Shown one piece after another: positions 8,781 to 20,446 of a stretch of 64,000 bases of DNA. The position numbers and the translations under genes are program-made. Below the pieces are notes generated by a model. It made no database searches and was not told where the DNA came from. It was given only the letters and a program-made list of their open reading frames with translations. The DNA lies in the NCBI GenBank assembly GCA_017307285.1, contig JAFKFI010000052.1, forward strand, positions 1-64,000, written 5' to 3'. Positions within the stretch are counted from its first letter, which is position 1; each line of letters opens with the position of its first letter. The stretch comes from Alphaproteobacteria bacterium (lineage in GTDB: Bacteria > Pseudomonadota > Alphaproteobacteria > Acetobacterales > Acetobacteraceae).

Positions 8781-11700
8781 ATGTCCATTCCCACGTCGGC
8801 CACCGTGACTGGCGGCACCAGCTACCCCGACGTTGCTGGCGACAACATCATCAGCGTCGACCAGACGGTGGATACAGGCCAGGTCACGATCACGGCGGCG
8901 AACGGCGACAATGATACGATCCTCGGCGGCGCCGGCGACATGATCGTCGATGCGTCGACCGGAACGGTCTCGCTCGATGTCTCGCCGGGATTTGGCGCCA
9001 CGACGATCCTGGGCGGCAGCGGCACGCTGTTCGTCGAAGAAGACAGCCTTGGCTCCGGCGGCCTTCTTGACGTCCGGCTCGGCATTGGGGCTGCCACCAT
9101 CCACGGCTCCACCGGTGGCACGATCGTCACACCCGGCATGGGCAACATCGAGATCATCGCCGACGGCCAACTCTCGATCGTCGGCAATGATCTCTCCGAG
9201 AAGATCAGCTGGACCCCGGTGGTCGGTGACGTCATCAACGTCACCACCAATCCTGTTACCCAAGAGACTACGATAGTCGACACCGGCACGAATGTCTCGG
9301 TGAGCCTGAGCGGCGGCCAGATCGTCGTCGACGCCACCGCGGCCAGCGGGGCGATCCACGATTTCGCCAACCCCCTCGGAAGCGAGGTCATCAATCTCGG
9401 CAGCGCGGACGTCTCCGTCACCGCCTCGCTCGGGTCGGACAGCATCAACGCGGGCTCGGGGAACGTCACGGTCGACGCGGGCGGCAACGCCAATCCGATC
9501 ACTGTCAACGGCGGCGCCGGGACGCTCACCTTCAACGCCGGCGCCGGCAATGCGACGATCACCGGCGGTACGACCAGCACGATCATCAACGGCGGCGCGG
9601 GCACCATCGCCCTGACCCAGCACGATGTCACTATGATCCGGGCGGGGGACGGCGCCATCACCGTGACCTCGGACAGCTCGCTGCTCTCGGTCACGGGCGC
9701 GGACGGCACCTCGACCACCAACTGGACCGCCCCGATCGGCGACACGGTGACGATCACCACCGACGGCACAGGCGCCACCACCCTGCTCGATACGGCCACC
9801 AACGCTCGAACGGTGCTGGCCGGCGGCTACGCCACCAACTACATCACGGCCCCGCCGATCGGCGTTGTCAACGACCTGCCCGACCATAATGTGATCACTC
9901 TCGGTCCGGGCGACCCGGGCGGCATCATCGTCAACGCATCACAGGGCATCGACACGATCAATGCCGCTGGCTCGATGTGGGGCGTGACGGTCAACGCCAC
10001 CGGCAACGCCAACCCGATCGTGGTCACTGGCGCTATGATGGGACCGTTGACCTTCAACGCCGGCAGCGGCGACGCCACCATCAGCGGCGGTATTGGCACG
10101 ACGGTCACCGGCGGAGCCGGCAGTACCGTGCTAAACCAGAACGGCGCCAGCACGATCTACGCCCACGGCGGCACGATCACCGTGAACGCCGACGGCAACC
10201 TCCTGACGGTCATCGGCGCGGACGGCACATCGACCAATAGCTGGACGTTTGCTTCGGGCGACGTGGTAACGATCAGCAGCGTCGGCGCGATCACCACGAT
10301 CAGCGACCCCATCAGCAGCCTCGTCTACACCCTCCCGGCCGCCATTCCACCGACGCTGACGGTCGACCCCTTCACTCATGCGCTGAACGCCAGCGGGGCG
10401 GCGGCGGGCTTGACCATCAGCGGCACGACCAGCGCCGAGGATGACCAGGTGGTCAGTGTGCAGATCGTCGATCAGGACGAGAACCCGGTGGGCGCCCCCT
10501 ACTCGGCGACAGTGTCGGGCGGTATGTGGTCGGTCACCGTGCCGGGCTCCGATCATCTCGCCGACGGCAACTACACCGTGATCGCCAACGTCACGGATCT
10601 TGCCGGCACCCCGGCCGTGCCGGCAAGTCAGGCGCTTTCGGTCGACGAGACCGCGCCGACGCTGACAATCGACCCGTTCAGCCAAACGCTTAATGCCACC
10701 GGCGCGGCCGCCGGCTTGACCATCCGCGGCACCACCAACGCCGAGGATGACCAGGTGGTCAGCGTTCAGATCGTCGACGCGGACGAGAACCCGGTGGGCA
10801 ACGCCTATCAGGCGACGGTCGCCGGGGGCGAGTGGTCACTCATCGTGCCTGGCTCGGATCATCTTGCCGACGGCAGCTATACGATCACTGCCACCGTTCT
10901 GGATGCGGCCGGCAACCCGGCCACGCCGGCGAGCCAGACGCTCATGGTGGACGAGACCGCGCCAGCGATCACCCTCACCGACACAGGCGTGCTCACCAAT
11001 CGTGCCACGCAGACCGTCGGCGGCACGGGTGAGATCGGCGCGACCGTCACCGTGTGGGACGGCGCCGCGTCGGTCGGCTCGGCGACGGTTGGGCTCGACA
11101 GTAAGTGGAGCGCCAGCGTCACCCTGACGGCCTCCGAGGGATTGCACACCCTCACCGCGACCGCGACCGATGCCGCTGGCAACGTCGGCAGCAGCAACAC
11201 GACCGCCTACACACTGGATACCACCGCGCCACTGCTGACGGTGAACAATCTGGGCGGCCCGACCAACCAGACGTCGCAGACGCTAACTGGCACGGGCGAG
11301 GTCGGCAGGACCGTCGTCGTGACGGAAGGCGCCGCGGTTCTCGGCACCGCGAGAGTGCAGTTGAACGGCACCTGGAGCACCAATGTCACGCTGAGCAGCG
11401 AAGGGTCGCACAGCCTCACGGTGAGCGAGACCGATGCCGCCAACAACGCCACCGCCCGCATCATCACCTACACGCTCGACACCACCCCCCCGGTGGCGCC
11501 GGTCATCACCAGCACCGGCCAGCTGACCAACAATACGGCGGTGATGGTTGCCGGCACGGCCGAGGCGGGCGGGACGGTGACTGTGTGGGACGGCGCCACC
11601 TCGGTCGGCTCCGCGACGGTTGACGGTGGCGGCAACTGGATCGCCGCGGTCACGCTGACATCCGAGGATGGCACCCATAGCCTGACCGCGAAGGAGACCG

Positions 11701-14700
11701 ACGCCGCCGGCAACACCGGCATTGCCAGCAGCGCCGTTGACTACACCCTCGACACCACTCCCCCGGATGCGCCGGTGATCACCAGCCTTGGCGGCCTGAC
11801 CAACCAGGCCAGCCAGACGATGAGCGGCACGGGCGAGATTGGCGGCACGGTCATCGTGTGGGACGGCCTCACCTCCGTTGGCTCGGCGATGGTCGACGAA
11901 CATGGCAACTGGAGCGCGGCCGTCACGCTGACGCCGGGCGACGGAACCCATAGCCTGACAGCGAAGGAGACCGACGCCGCCGGCAACACCGGCAACAAAA
12001 GTGTCGCCGTTGACTACGACCTCGATACCACCCCGCCGCTCGTGACGATCGCCGGTACGGTTGGCCTGACCAATGAGGTGAACCAGGCGGTGAGCGGCAC
12101 GGCCGAAGCCCTTTCGACCGTGACCCTTTGGGACGGCGCCACCACCGTCGGATCGGCGACGGCGGACGAGGACGGGCACTGGAGCACAACGGTCACGCTA
12201 TCCGGCGAGGGCTTGCATAGCCTGACGGCGAGCCAGACCGACGCGGCCGGCAACACCGGCACCAGCAGCGCGATCAGCTACACGCTGGACACCACCCCCC
12301 CGGTGCTGACCGTGACCAACATGGGCGGCCCGATCAACCAGCCGGCCGTGACCTTGAGCGGCACGGGCGAAGTCGGCCGAACGGTCGTGGTGACGGATAG
12401 CGATGCCACCGTGCTCGGCACGGGCATCGTCGGCCTCGACGGCACCTGGAGCACCCAGGTCACCCTGACCGGCGAGTGGCCGCACAGCATCACAGTGAGC
12501 GAGACCGACGCCGCGGACAACGCCAGCTCCCGCATCATCACCTACACCCTCGACACCACCCCCCCGGATGCGCCGGTGATCACCAGCACCGGCCAGCTGA
12601 CCAATGATCCGGCAGTGACGCTAGCCGGCACGGGCGAGATCGGCGGCACGGTGGTCGTGTGGGACGGCGCCACCTCGGTGGGCTCGGCGACGGTTGGCGG
12701 CGACGGCAACTGGAGCGTGGCCGTCACGCTGACGGGCGACGGGGCGCACAGCCTGACAGCAAAGGAGACTGACCTCGCCGGCAACACCGGCGCCAGCAGC
12801 GCCGCCGTTGTCTACGATCTCGACACCACGCCGCCGACAGTGACGATCACCGGCACGGTTGGCCTGACCAACCAGGCAAGCCAAACCGTGAGCGGCACGG
12901 CCGAAGCCCTTTCGACCGTCACTGTGTGGGACGGCGTCACCTCGGTCGGCTCGGCGGCGGCGGATGAGGACGGGAACTGGACCACGACGGTCACCCTGTC
13001 CGGCGACGGAACGCACAGCCTGACAGCAAAGGAGACTGACCTCGCCGGCAACACCGGCACCAGCAGCGCGATCAGCTACACGCTGGACACGACGCCTCCG
13101 GCGGTGACAATCGCCAGCTCGGGCGGCCCGGTCAATCAGGCGAGCCAGACCGTGATCGGCACGGCCGAGGCAGGGCGGACCGTCACCGTGTGGGACGGCG
13201 AAACCTCCGTCGGCTCGGGCACGGTCGGGCTCGACGGCCACTGGAGCGTCCACGTCACTCTGACGGACGGCGACGGCTCGCACAGCCTGACCGCGACCGA
13301 GACCGACGCCGCTGGCAATCTCGGCACCAGCGCCCCAGTGATCTACACGCTGGATACCGTCGCGCCGACGCTGGCGATCGACCCGATCGGCCAGGTGCTG
13401 AACGCCAGCGGCGCGATGGCCGGCTTCGCCATCAGCGGCACGACCGATGCCGAGGATGGTCAGGTGGTCAGCCTGCAGCTGATGGACGGCGGGATCCCGC
13501 TGGGCTCCTACGCCGCCACGGTGTCCGGCGGGCACTGGTCGGCTTCCGTCTCGGCTGGCGCCACCACGGGCCTCTACGATGGCAACTACACCATCGTCGC
13601 CAACGTCGCGGATCAGGCCGGTAACCCGGCGATGCAGGCGAGCCAGTCGCTCACGGTCGACGAGACCGCGCCGACCGTCGCGATCGATGCGCTTGCCCCG
13701 GTGAACGCGGCGATGGCCGCTGCGGGCTTCGCCATCAGCGGCACGACCGATGCCGAGGATGGTCAGGTGGTCAACGTGCAGCTGATGGACGGCGGGATCC
13801 CGCTGGGCTCCTATGCCGCCACGGTGTCCGGCGGGCACTGGTCGGCCTCAGTCTCGGCGGAAGACGCGGCGGGCCTGGTCGATGGCGGCTTCTATACGGT
13901 GACGGCCGATGTTACGGATCGGGCCGGCAACCCGGCGGAGCAGTGGGCTCAGCAGTTCGCCGTGGACGAGACCCCGCCGGCGGCACCGGTGATCACCAGC
14001 ACCGGCGTGCTGACCAACGATCCGGCGCTGACGGTGGTCGGCACCGGCGAGGCCGGCGGCACCGTCATCCTGTGGGACGGCGCCACCTCGGTGGGCTCGG
14101 CGACGGTTGACGACGATGGCCACTGGAGCGCCAACGTCACCCTGACGACCGGCGACGGCGCGCACAGCCTGACGGCAAGGGAGACCGATGCTGCCGGCAA
14201 CACCGGCGCCGGCAGCGATCCCGTGCTCTACACCCTGGACACCACCGCGCCGGATTTGGCGGTGGCCAGCGCGGGCGGCCCCGTCAACCAGACGGCGCAG
14301 AGGGTGCATGGTACTGGCGAGGTCGGCGCGACGGTGGTCGTGTCGGAAGGTGACAACACCTACGACCCAGTGACGGTCGACGGCGATGGGAACTGGAGCG
14401 TTGACATCACCCTCTCGGGAGAGGCATCGCACACCCTGACGGTGAGCGAGACCGACACCGCGGGCAACGTCAGCACCAGCACGGTCAGCTACACGCTGGA
14501 CCAGACCGCGCCGACCGTGACGATCATCGGCACGGGTGGCCTGGTGAACCAGGCGAGCCAGACGGTGAGCGGCACCGCCGAGGCCAATGGGACGGTCATC
14601 CTGTGGGATGGCGCCACATCGGTCGGCTCGGCAACGGTCGGCGATGACGGCAACTGGAGCGCCACCGTCAACCTCGGCACCGAGGGACCGCATAGCCTGA

Positions 14701-16304
14701 CGGCAAGCGAGACCGACGCCGCGGGCAATGTCGGCACCAGCGGCCGCTCTGTCGACTACACGCTCGACATGACGCCACCGATGGTGACGATCGCAAGCCT
14801 TGGGCGTGTCACCAACCAGCCGACCCAGACGGTGAGCGGCACGGCCGAAGCCAACGCCACGATTGTCGTGTGGGATGGCTCCGCATCGGTCGCCTCGGCC
14901 GTGGCTGGGGGCGACGGTAACTGGAGCGCCGCCGTCACGTTGGTTGGCGACGGGTCACACAGTCTGACCGCGACCGCGACCGACCATGCCGGCAACACCA
15001 GCACCAGCGGCAGCGTGGCTTACACATTGGACACGACCCCGGTGGCGTCGGGCGACGGCAACCCCTATGCCGGCGCCATCGGCCAGCAGCTCGCCAATCT
15101 GCTGGGCTCCCTTGGAGACCTAAGCTACTTCGGCCCGAACCAGCCGATCCCTGACGCCAGCACGGGCTCGCCGGCCCTGCTGATCACGGGCAACGCTGGT
15201 GCCGTCACCGTTCCAGGCGGCGTGAGTCTGGTCCGGAATCAGGCAGCCGGCACCGACCTGCAAGGGAGCGGCCAAGCCAACCAGGTCGTCGTCTCCAGCA
15301 CGGGCTTCACCTTCCACAGCAACGGCGGTTCCGGCATCGTGCTGGCCGACGACGCTCAGGCGGGCGGTCCGGCCGGGAACAGCAATATCGTTCTGGCTCG
15401 CTCCAACGGGGGAGATTTCGTGATCTCCACCGGCTCGGGCGACGACACCGTCGACGCGGCCTCCGGCAACGTCTCGGTGGCGGCGGGCGGCGGCCATAAC
15501 ATGATCTGGCTTGGCAGCGGCAACGCGCTGGTGACGTCGTCAGGCGCGGACACCGTGGTCAGCGGCACCGGGGCAGCCACCGTACATGCCACGGCCGGCT
15601 CTGACGCACTCGTCTTCGGAGGCAGCAACACGCTTACCTTCGTGGGCGAGAGCGGCGCGGCCACCGTGGTCGGCGGCGCCGGCAGCACCAACCTGGTCGC
15701 CGGCAGTGGCAGATCGGTGTTCTGGGGCAGCGAGAATGGTGGGAACACCATGTATGCCGGCACGGGTGCGGCCACCCTGGTGGGCGGCGGCTCCGGCAAC
15801 GTAATCCACGCGGCGGGGTCCGCCGACCTGCTGATCGTCGCGGGAACTGGCAACTCCACCCTGGTGGGCGGCAGTGCGACGGGCAACAACGTCTTCTGGG
15901 GTTCGCAGGGCGATGACGTGATCAGCGCTGGCCAAGGCAACGACACGATCATCGGCGGCCCGGGCCACGATACGGTCCAGGCCGGCGGGGGCAACGCGCT
16001 GATCTTCGGCGGCGTGGACGGCTCCACCTTCGTCGCCGGCTCGGGGACCGCGAACATCGTCTCAGGCAACGGGGGCGCCAATACCTTCGCCTTCATCAAC
16101 GGCCAGGCCGGCGGGACGGAGATCATCTGGGGCTTCCGCGCCGGGACCGATCACCTGTCGCTGCAGGGCTATGGCGCCGACGAGCTGGCCAACGCCACGG
16201 CCGGCGCCCAGGGCTACGGTCTCGGTACGCAGATCGGCCTGTCGGACGGCACGAAGATCATCTTCGGCGACATCGCATCGCTTAAAGGAGCGGCGCTCGG
16301 CTGA
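8781..16304 (+). CDS. Giant repeat adhesin with bacterial Ig-like domains and RTX-like ends
   Basis: The product has 2,507 residues. Residues 1 to about 522 and about 2089 to the end are rich in short Gly/Asn/Asp beta-roll motifs of RTX type (for example NDTILGGAGD near the start and GNDTIIGGPGHD near the end). Between them lie 17 tandem Ig-like repeats: four of about 102 residues with an AEDxQVV motif and 13 of about 88-91 residues built on a VWDGATSVGSATV core and a YTLDTTPP linker. This architecture is that of BapA/LapA-like biofilm adhesins exported by type I secretion through a C-terminal signal. No signal peptide, LapD/LapG genes or type I secretion genes are nearby. The ATG at 8781 is preferred to an upstream in-frame TTG (8745) because a purine-rich site precedes it. 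Confidence 0.85.
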   Translation: MSIPTSATVTGGTSYPDVAGDNIISVDQTVDTGQVTITAANGDNDTILGGAGDMIVDASTGTVSLDVSPGFGATTILGGSGTLFVEEDSLGSGGLLDVRLGIGAATIHGSTGGTIVTPGMGNIEIIADGQLSIVGNDLSEKISWTPVVGDVINVTTNPVTQETTIVDTGTNVSVSLSGGQIVVDATAASGAIHDFANPLGSEVINLGSADVSVTASLGSDSINAGSGNVTVDAGGNANPITVNGGAGTLTFNAGAGNATITGGTTSTIINGGAGTIALTQHDVTMIRAGDGAITVTSDSSLLSVTGADGTSTTNWTAPIGDTVTITTDGTGATTLLDTATNARTVLAGGYATNYITAPPIGVVNDLPDHNVITLGPGDPGGIIVNASQGIDTINAAGSMWGVTVNATGNANPIVVTGAMMGPLTFNAGSGDATISGGIGTTVTGGAGSTVLNQNGASTIYAHGGTITVNADGNLLTVIGADGTSTNSWTFASGDVVTISSVGAITTISDPISSLVYTLPAAIPPTLTVDPFTHALNASGAAAGLTISGTTSAEDDQVVSVQIVDQDENPVGAPYSATVSGGMWSVTVPGSDHLADGNYTVIANVTDLAGTPAVPASQALSVDETAPTLTIDPFSQTLNATGAAAGLTIRGTTNAEDDQVVSVQIVDADENPVGNAYQATVAGGEWSLIVPGSDHLADGSYTITATVLDAAGNPATPASQTLMVDETAPAITLTDTGVLTNRATQTVGGTGEIGATVTVWDGAASVGSATVGLDSKWSASVTLTASEGLHTLTATATDAAGNVGSSNTTAYTLDTTAPLLTVNNLGGPTNQTSQTLTGTGEVGRTVVVTEGAAVLGTARVQLNGTWSTNVTLSSEGSHSLTVSETDAANNATARIITYTLDTTPPVAPVITSTGQLTNNTAVMVAGTAEAGGTVTVWDGATSVGSATVDGGGNWIAAVTLTSEDGTHSLTAKETDAAGNTGIASSAVDYTLDTTPPDAPVITSLGGLTNQASQTMSGTGEIGGTVIVWDGLTSVGSAMVDEHGNWSAAVTLTPGDGTHSLTAKETDAAGNTGNKSVAVDYDLDTTPPLVTIAGTVGLTNEVNQAVSGTAEALSTVTLWDGATTVGSATADEDGHWSTTVTLSGEGLHSLTASQTDAAGNTGTSSAISYTLDTTPPVLTVTNMGGPINQPAVTLSGTGEVGRTVVVTDSDATVLGTGIVGLDGTWSTQVTLTGEWPHSITVSETDAADNASSRIITYTLDTTPPDAPVITSTGQLTNDPAVTLAGTGEIGGTVVVWDGATSVGSATVGGDGNWSVAVTLTGDGAHSLTAKETDLAGNTGASSAAVVYDLDTTPPTVTITGTVGLTNQASQTVSGTAEALSTVTVWDGVTSVGSAAADEDGNWTTTVTLSGDGTHSLTAKETDLAGNTGTSSAISYTLDTTPPAVTIASSGGPVNQASQTVIGTAEAGRTVTVWDGETSVGSGTVGLDGHWSVHVTLTDGDGSHSLTATETDAAGNLGTSAPVIYTLDTVAPTLAIDPIGQVLNASGAMAGFAISGTTDAEDGQVVSLQLMDGGIPLGSYAATVSGGHWSASVSAGATTGLYDGNYTIVANVADQAGNPAMQASQSLTVDETAPTVAIDALAPVNAAMAAAGFAISGTTDAEDGQVVNVQLMDGGIPLGSYAATVSGGHWSASVSAEDAAGLVDGGFYTVTADVTDRAGNPAEQWAQQFAVDETPPAAPVITSTGVLTNDPALTVVGTGEAGGTVILWDGATSVGSATVDDDGHWSANVTLTTGDGAHSLTARETDAAGNTGAGSDPVLYTLDTTAPDLAVASAGGPVNQTAQRVHGTGEVGATVVVSEGDNTYDPVTVDGDGNWSVDITLSGEASHTLTVSETDTAGNVSTSTVSYTLDQTAPTVTIIGTGGLVNQASQTVSGTAEANGTVILWDGATSVGSATVGDDGNWSATVNLGTEGPHSLTASETDAAGNVGTSGRSVDYTLDMTPPMVTIASLGRVTNQPTQTVSGTAEANATIVVWDGSASVASAVAGGDGNWSAAVTLVGDGSHSLTATATDHAGNTSTSGSVAYTLDTTPVASGDGNPYAGAIGQQLANLLGSLGDLSYFGPNQPIPDASTGSPALLITGNAGAVTVPGGVSLVRNQAAGTDLQGSGQANQVVVSSTGFTFHSNGGSGIVLADDAQAGGPAGNSNIVLARSNGGDFVISTGSGDDTVDAASGNVSVAAGGGHNMIWLGSGNALVTSSGADTVVSGTGAATVHATAGSDALVFGGSNTLTFVGESGAATVVGGAGSTNLVAGSGRSVFWGSENGGNTMYAGTGAATLVGGGSGNVIHAAGSADLLIVAGTGNSTLVGGSATGNNVFWGSQGDDVISAGQGNDTIIGGPGHDTVQAGGGNALIFGGVDGSTFVAGSGTANIVSGNGGANTFAFINGQAGGTEIIWGFRAGTDHLSLQGYGADELANATAGAQGYGLGTQIGLSDGTKIIFGDIASLKGAALG
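10347..15043 (+). repeat. Tandem Ig-like coding repeats (17 units of about 265-305 bp)
   Basis: This is the DNA encoding the 17 Ig-like units of the adhesin. Neighbouring units of one type are not the most alike. Units with the VGRTVVVT variant, the DAPVITS variant and the TVGLTN variant recur in the same order, indicating duplication of blocks of several units. Confidence 0.8.
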
Positions 16305-16400
16305 ACTGATCACGCCCTGACCCGATCCGCGAACCGGTTCGCCGAATAGCCTACTGGGGCGCCGGCCGCGGACGCGGGAGTACGAAAATCGGGGATACAG

Positions 16401-16430
16401 GGTTCCGGAAGGCGCGTGCCTTCCGGGACC
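16401..16430 (+). terminator. Strong hairpin terminator after the adhesin gene
   Basis: GGTTCCGGAAGGC and GCCTTCCGGGACC form a 13-bp stem with one G-T pair and a GCGT loop, followed by ttgtgt. It lies 97 bp after the adhesin stop. I see nothing else distinctive in the 335 bp between the adhesin and the histidine kinase gene. Confidence 0.65.
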
Positions 16431-16639
16431 TTGTGTCACTTCCAGCAGCTTTCTTCCGCTCGCTCACGTCAAGGTGAACGGGCAAGGGCTTTCGAGTGCT
16501 GCGCTTTTGCGAGAGCAGCCGCCATTCTCAGCCCAATGGCTGGGCCGGGGCGGCCGGGCTTGAAGGGGCACGGCATGAGACCTGACGAGCTCGGTCCGGA
16601 GCGCGTCGTCAGCTCGCGGACGGAGCAGGGCGGGGAGGC

Positions 16640-19009
16640 ATGAAGCTTTCCCGCCGGTTGCTGTTGCTGATCATCCTGTGCCTCCTGCCGATGGTGGCTG
16701 CCGGCATTGCCACGCTGGCCGGCCTCTACGCGCAGCGGCGCGCCGAGTTCGAGGCACTGGCAATCCGTCAGGTGGAACTTGCCAACGCCGACGTTCGCAG
16801 CGTGCTTGGCAGCGCGCGCGCGCTGCTGCTGGCGGTGGCTCAAATCCACGTAGATCCCGCCTGCCCCGATCGGCTGGCCACACTGCAGCGGGATTTGCGA
16901 GCCTATCGTTTCCTGGCGATGCTGGACGGCGGGGGCGAGGTGGTATGTGCCTCGCGTCCCGACCTGGCCGCCATTTTGGCCCACCGGCCCGCCTGGCTGA
17001 CCCGTCTGTTGGCCGGGCCCGCGCCGGGTTCGCAGGCGAGCGCGGCTGCGGGCGGGCTGACAGCGGCAAGCGGCGGGATGGCGGCCGGATTTAGCGTCGG
17101 CACCTATGGGACGTTGCCGGCCGTGTCCGGGGCCTTTCTGCCGCTCGCGCTCCGCGCCCGCGACGCATCGGGCGATCGGCTGCTGATCGGTGCCTTGGAC
17201 TTGCATTGGCTGGGACAGCATCTGAGCACCCGCCGGGACCTCGGCCGGCGACCTTCTGCAGACAGCGCGCTCACCGTCATCGACCACGAGGGCGTCGTGC
17301 TGGCCCGCCTGCCCGATCCCGAGGGCTGGGTCGGCTCGCGTCTCAGTCCCGACGCGATGGCGCGCATCAAGGCTCCGGCCGCCGGCGTCGCGACCGTGGA
17401 CAGTTTCGACGCTCATCCCGTCCTCCTGGCCGCCAGCCCCGGGGCGCTTTCGCCCGACGGCCCCTACGTGGTGGTCGGCTTCGACCCGCCGAGCCTGCTC
17501 GCCGATCTCGGAGCCTCGGTGGTCCGCGCGGCGGCGCTTGGCGGGCTCGCTACCGTGCTTGCGTTGGTGATCACCTATCTGGCGGCGCGTCGCTTCATTC
17601 AGCGTCCGGCAGGGCGGCTGCTGGCGGCGGCGCAGCGATGGCGGCGTGGCGAGCTTGCCACGCGCGCCGACATGGAGGGCGACCGCTCCGAGTTCGGCCG
17701 CCTCGGCGAGGCGTTCAACCAGATGGCCAGCGATCTCGAGGCAAGGGTCGCCGAGCACGCGCAGCAGGCGCATCTGCTGGAGGCCGTGGTCGCCGAGCGC
17801 ACCCGCGAGCTGTCGGACAGCAACAACCGCCTGCACCTCGTGATCGCCGAGCGCGAGCGCACCGAGGCGGTGCTGCACCAGGCGCAGAAGCTGCAGGCGG
17901 TGGGCCAACTCGCCGGCGGCGTGGCGCACGACTTCAACAATCTGCTCGCCACCATCCTGGGCAGCCTCGAGCTCATTGAGCGCCGCGTCCAGGGCGGGGA
18001 CGAACGGCTGCGGACGCTGCTGACCCGTGCGATGGATGCCGTGCAGCGCGGCGCGCAGCTAACCTCGCGGCTGCTCGCCTTTTCGCGCCGTCAGCGCCTG
18101 GCGGCGCGGCCGACCGACCTCAATCGCCTCATCACCGATCTGGTGACCCTCGCCAGTTCGACGCTCGGCCGCCGCGTCCGCATCGAGACCGAGCTTGCCC
18201 CGGATCTCTGGCCCGCCCTCGCGGACCCCAGCCAGGTCGAGGCGGCGATCCTCAACCTCGCCCTCAACGCGCGCGACGCAATGCCGCAGGGCGGCGTACT
18301 GAGCCTCGCCACCGGCAACGAGACCGTCACCGAGCCCGACGGCGACGCCGAGCCGGGCGACTACGTGCGGATCAGCGTGTCCGACACCGGCATCGGCATG
18401 TCCAACGAGGTGTTGGCCCGCGCCTTCGAGCCGTTCTTCACCACCAAGGACGGCAAGGGCTCCGGCCTCGGCCTCAGCCAAGTCTACGGCCTCGCGCGCC
18501 AATCCGGCGGCACGGTCCGCATCCGCAGCGCGGTCGGCGGCGGCACCACGGTGGCATTGCTGCTGCCTCGCGCGGCCCAGCTCGCCCCCGCCACCGACGG
18601 CGAGGGGACTGTCGGCGCACGGCGGCGCGGCCGGGGCGAACTCGTCCTGCTGGTGGACGACGATGCCGATGTCCGCCAGGTCAGCGTCGAGATGCTGCGC
18701 GATCTCGGCTACGAGGTGGCGGAGGCGGCCGGCGGCGAAGAGGCGCTCGACACGGTCCGGCGCCTCCCCGCGCCACCCGCGCTGCTCGTGCTCGACTACG
18801 CGATGCCCGGCATGAACGGGCTGAGGCTCGCCGCCGCGCTGCGTGCGATGGGCATCGCGGCGCCGCTGCTGCTCGCCACCGGCTACGCCGAGCTGTCCGA
18901 CGACCAGTCGGGCGTGACGCCGGACGCCATCCTGCACAAGCCCTTCTCGCTCGCCGAGCTCGACCGCACCCTGCTACGGCTGCGCACTCGCACGACGGAA
19001 GTCGCCTGA
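16640..19009 (+). CDS. Membrane hybrid sensor histidine kinase
   Basis: The 789-residue protein has a first transmembrane helix at about 8-30, a periplasmic sensor region of about 260 residues (Cache-like by position, not by clear motif) and a second helix at about 294-316. A HAMP linker follows to about 370, then a coiled coil. The HisKA H-box GGVAHDFNNLL has the phosphorylated His near 429, and the HATPase domain shows the N-box NLALNARDAM, DTGIGMS, FEPFFTTK and GSGLGLSQVYG. The C-terminal receiver domain (about 668-780) has acidic residues in VDDDADV and the phospho-acceptor Asp near 719 in VLDYAMPG. No separate response regulator or output gene is adjacent, so it probably feeds a phosphorelay encoded elsewhere. 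It converges on fumC with a 6-bp gap. Confidence 0.9.
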   Translation: MKLSRRLLLLIILCLLPMVAAGIATLAGLYAQRRAEFEALAIRQVELANADVRSVLGSARALLLAVAQIHVDPACPDRLATLQRDLRAYRFLAMLDGGGEVVCASRPDLAAILAHRPAWLTRLLAGPAPGSQASAAAGGLTAASGGMAAGFSVGTYGTLPAVSGAFLPLALRARDASGDRLLIGALDLHWLGQHLSTRRDLGRRPSADSALTVIDHEGVVLARLPDPEGWVGSRLSPDAMARIKAPAAGVATVDSFDAHPVLLAASPGALSPDGPYVVVGFDPPSLLADLGASVVRAAALGGLATVLALVITYLAARRFIQRPAGRLLAAAQRWRRGELATRADMEGDRSEFGRLGEAFNQMASDLEARVAEHAQQAHLLEAVVAERTRELSDSNNRLHLVIAERERTEAVLHQAQKLQAVGQLAGGVAHDFNNLLATILGSLELIERRVQGGDERLRTLLTRAMDAVQRGAQLTSRLLAFSRRQRLAARPTDLNRLITDLVTLASSTLGRRVRIETELAPDLWPALADPSQVEAAILNLALNARDAMPQGGVLSLATGNETVTEPDGDAEPGDYVRISVSDTGIGMSNEVLARAFEPFFTTKDGKGSGLGLSQVYGLARQSGGTVRIRSAVGGGTTVALLLPRAAQLAPATDGEGTVGARRRGRGELVLLVDDDADVRQVSVEMLRDLGYEVAEAAGGEEALDTVRRLPAPPALLVLDYAMPGMNGLRLAAALRAMGIAAPLLLATGYAELSDDQSGVTPDAILHKPFSLAELDRTLLRLRTRTTEVA

Positions 19010-19015
19010 ACGTCG

Positions 19016-20442
<1,427 letters not shown>

Positions 20443-20446
<4 letters not shown>

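Noticed and set aside
11468-15004. Series of similar minus-strand ORFs of about 80 codons
   Set aside because: They are the regular antisense reading of the Ig-like repeats, so their similarity only reflects the repeated plus-strand gene.
10347-15043. CRISPR-like periodicity
   Set aside because: The period is about 265-305 bp, the repeats are coding Ig-like domains, and there are no short repeat/spacer units or cas genes.
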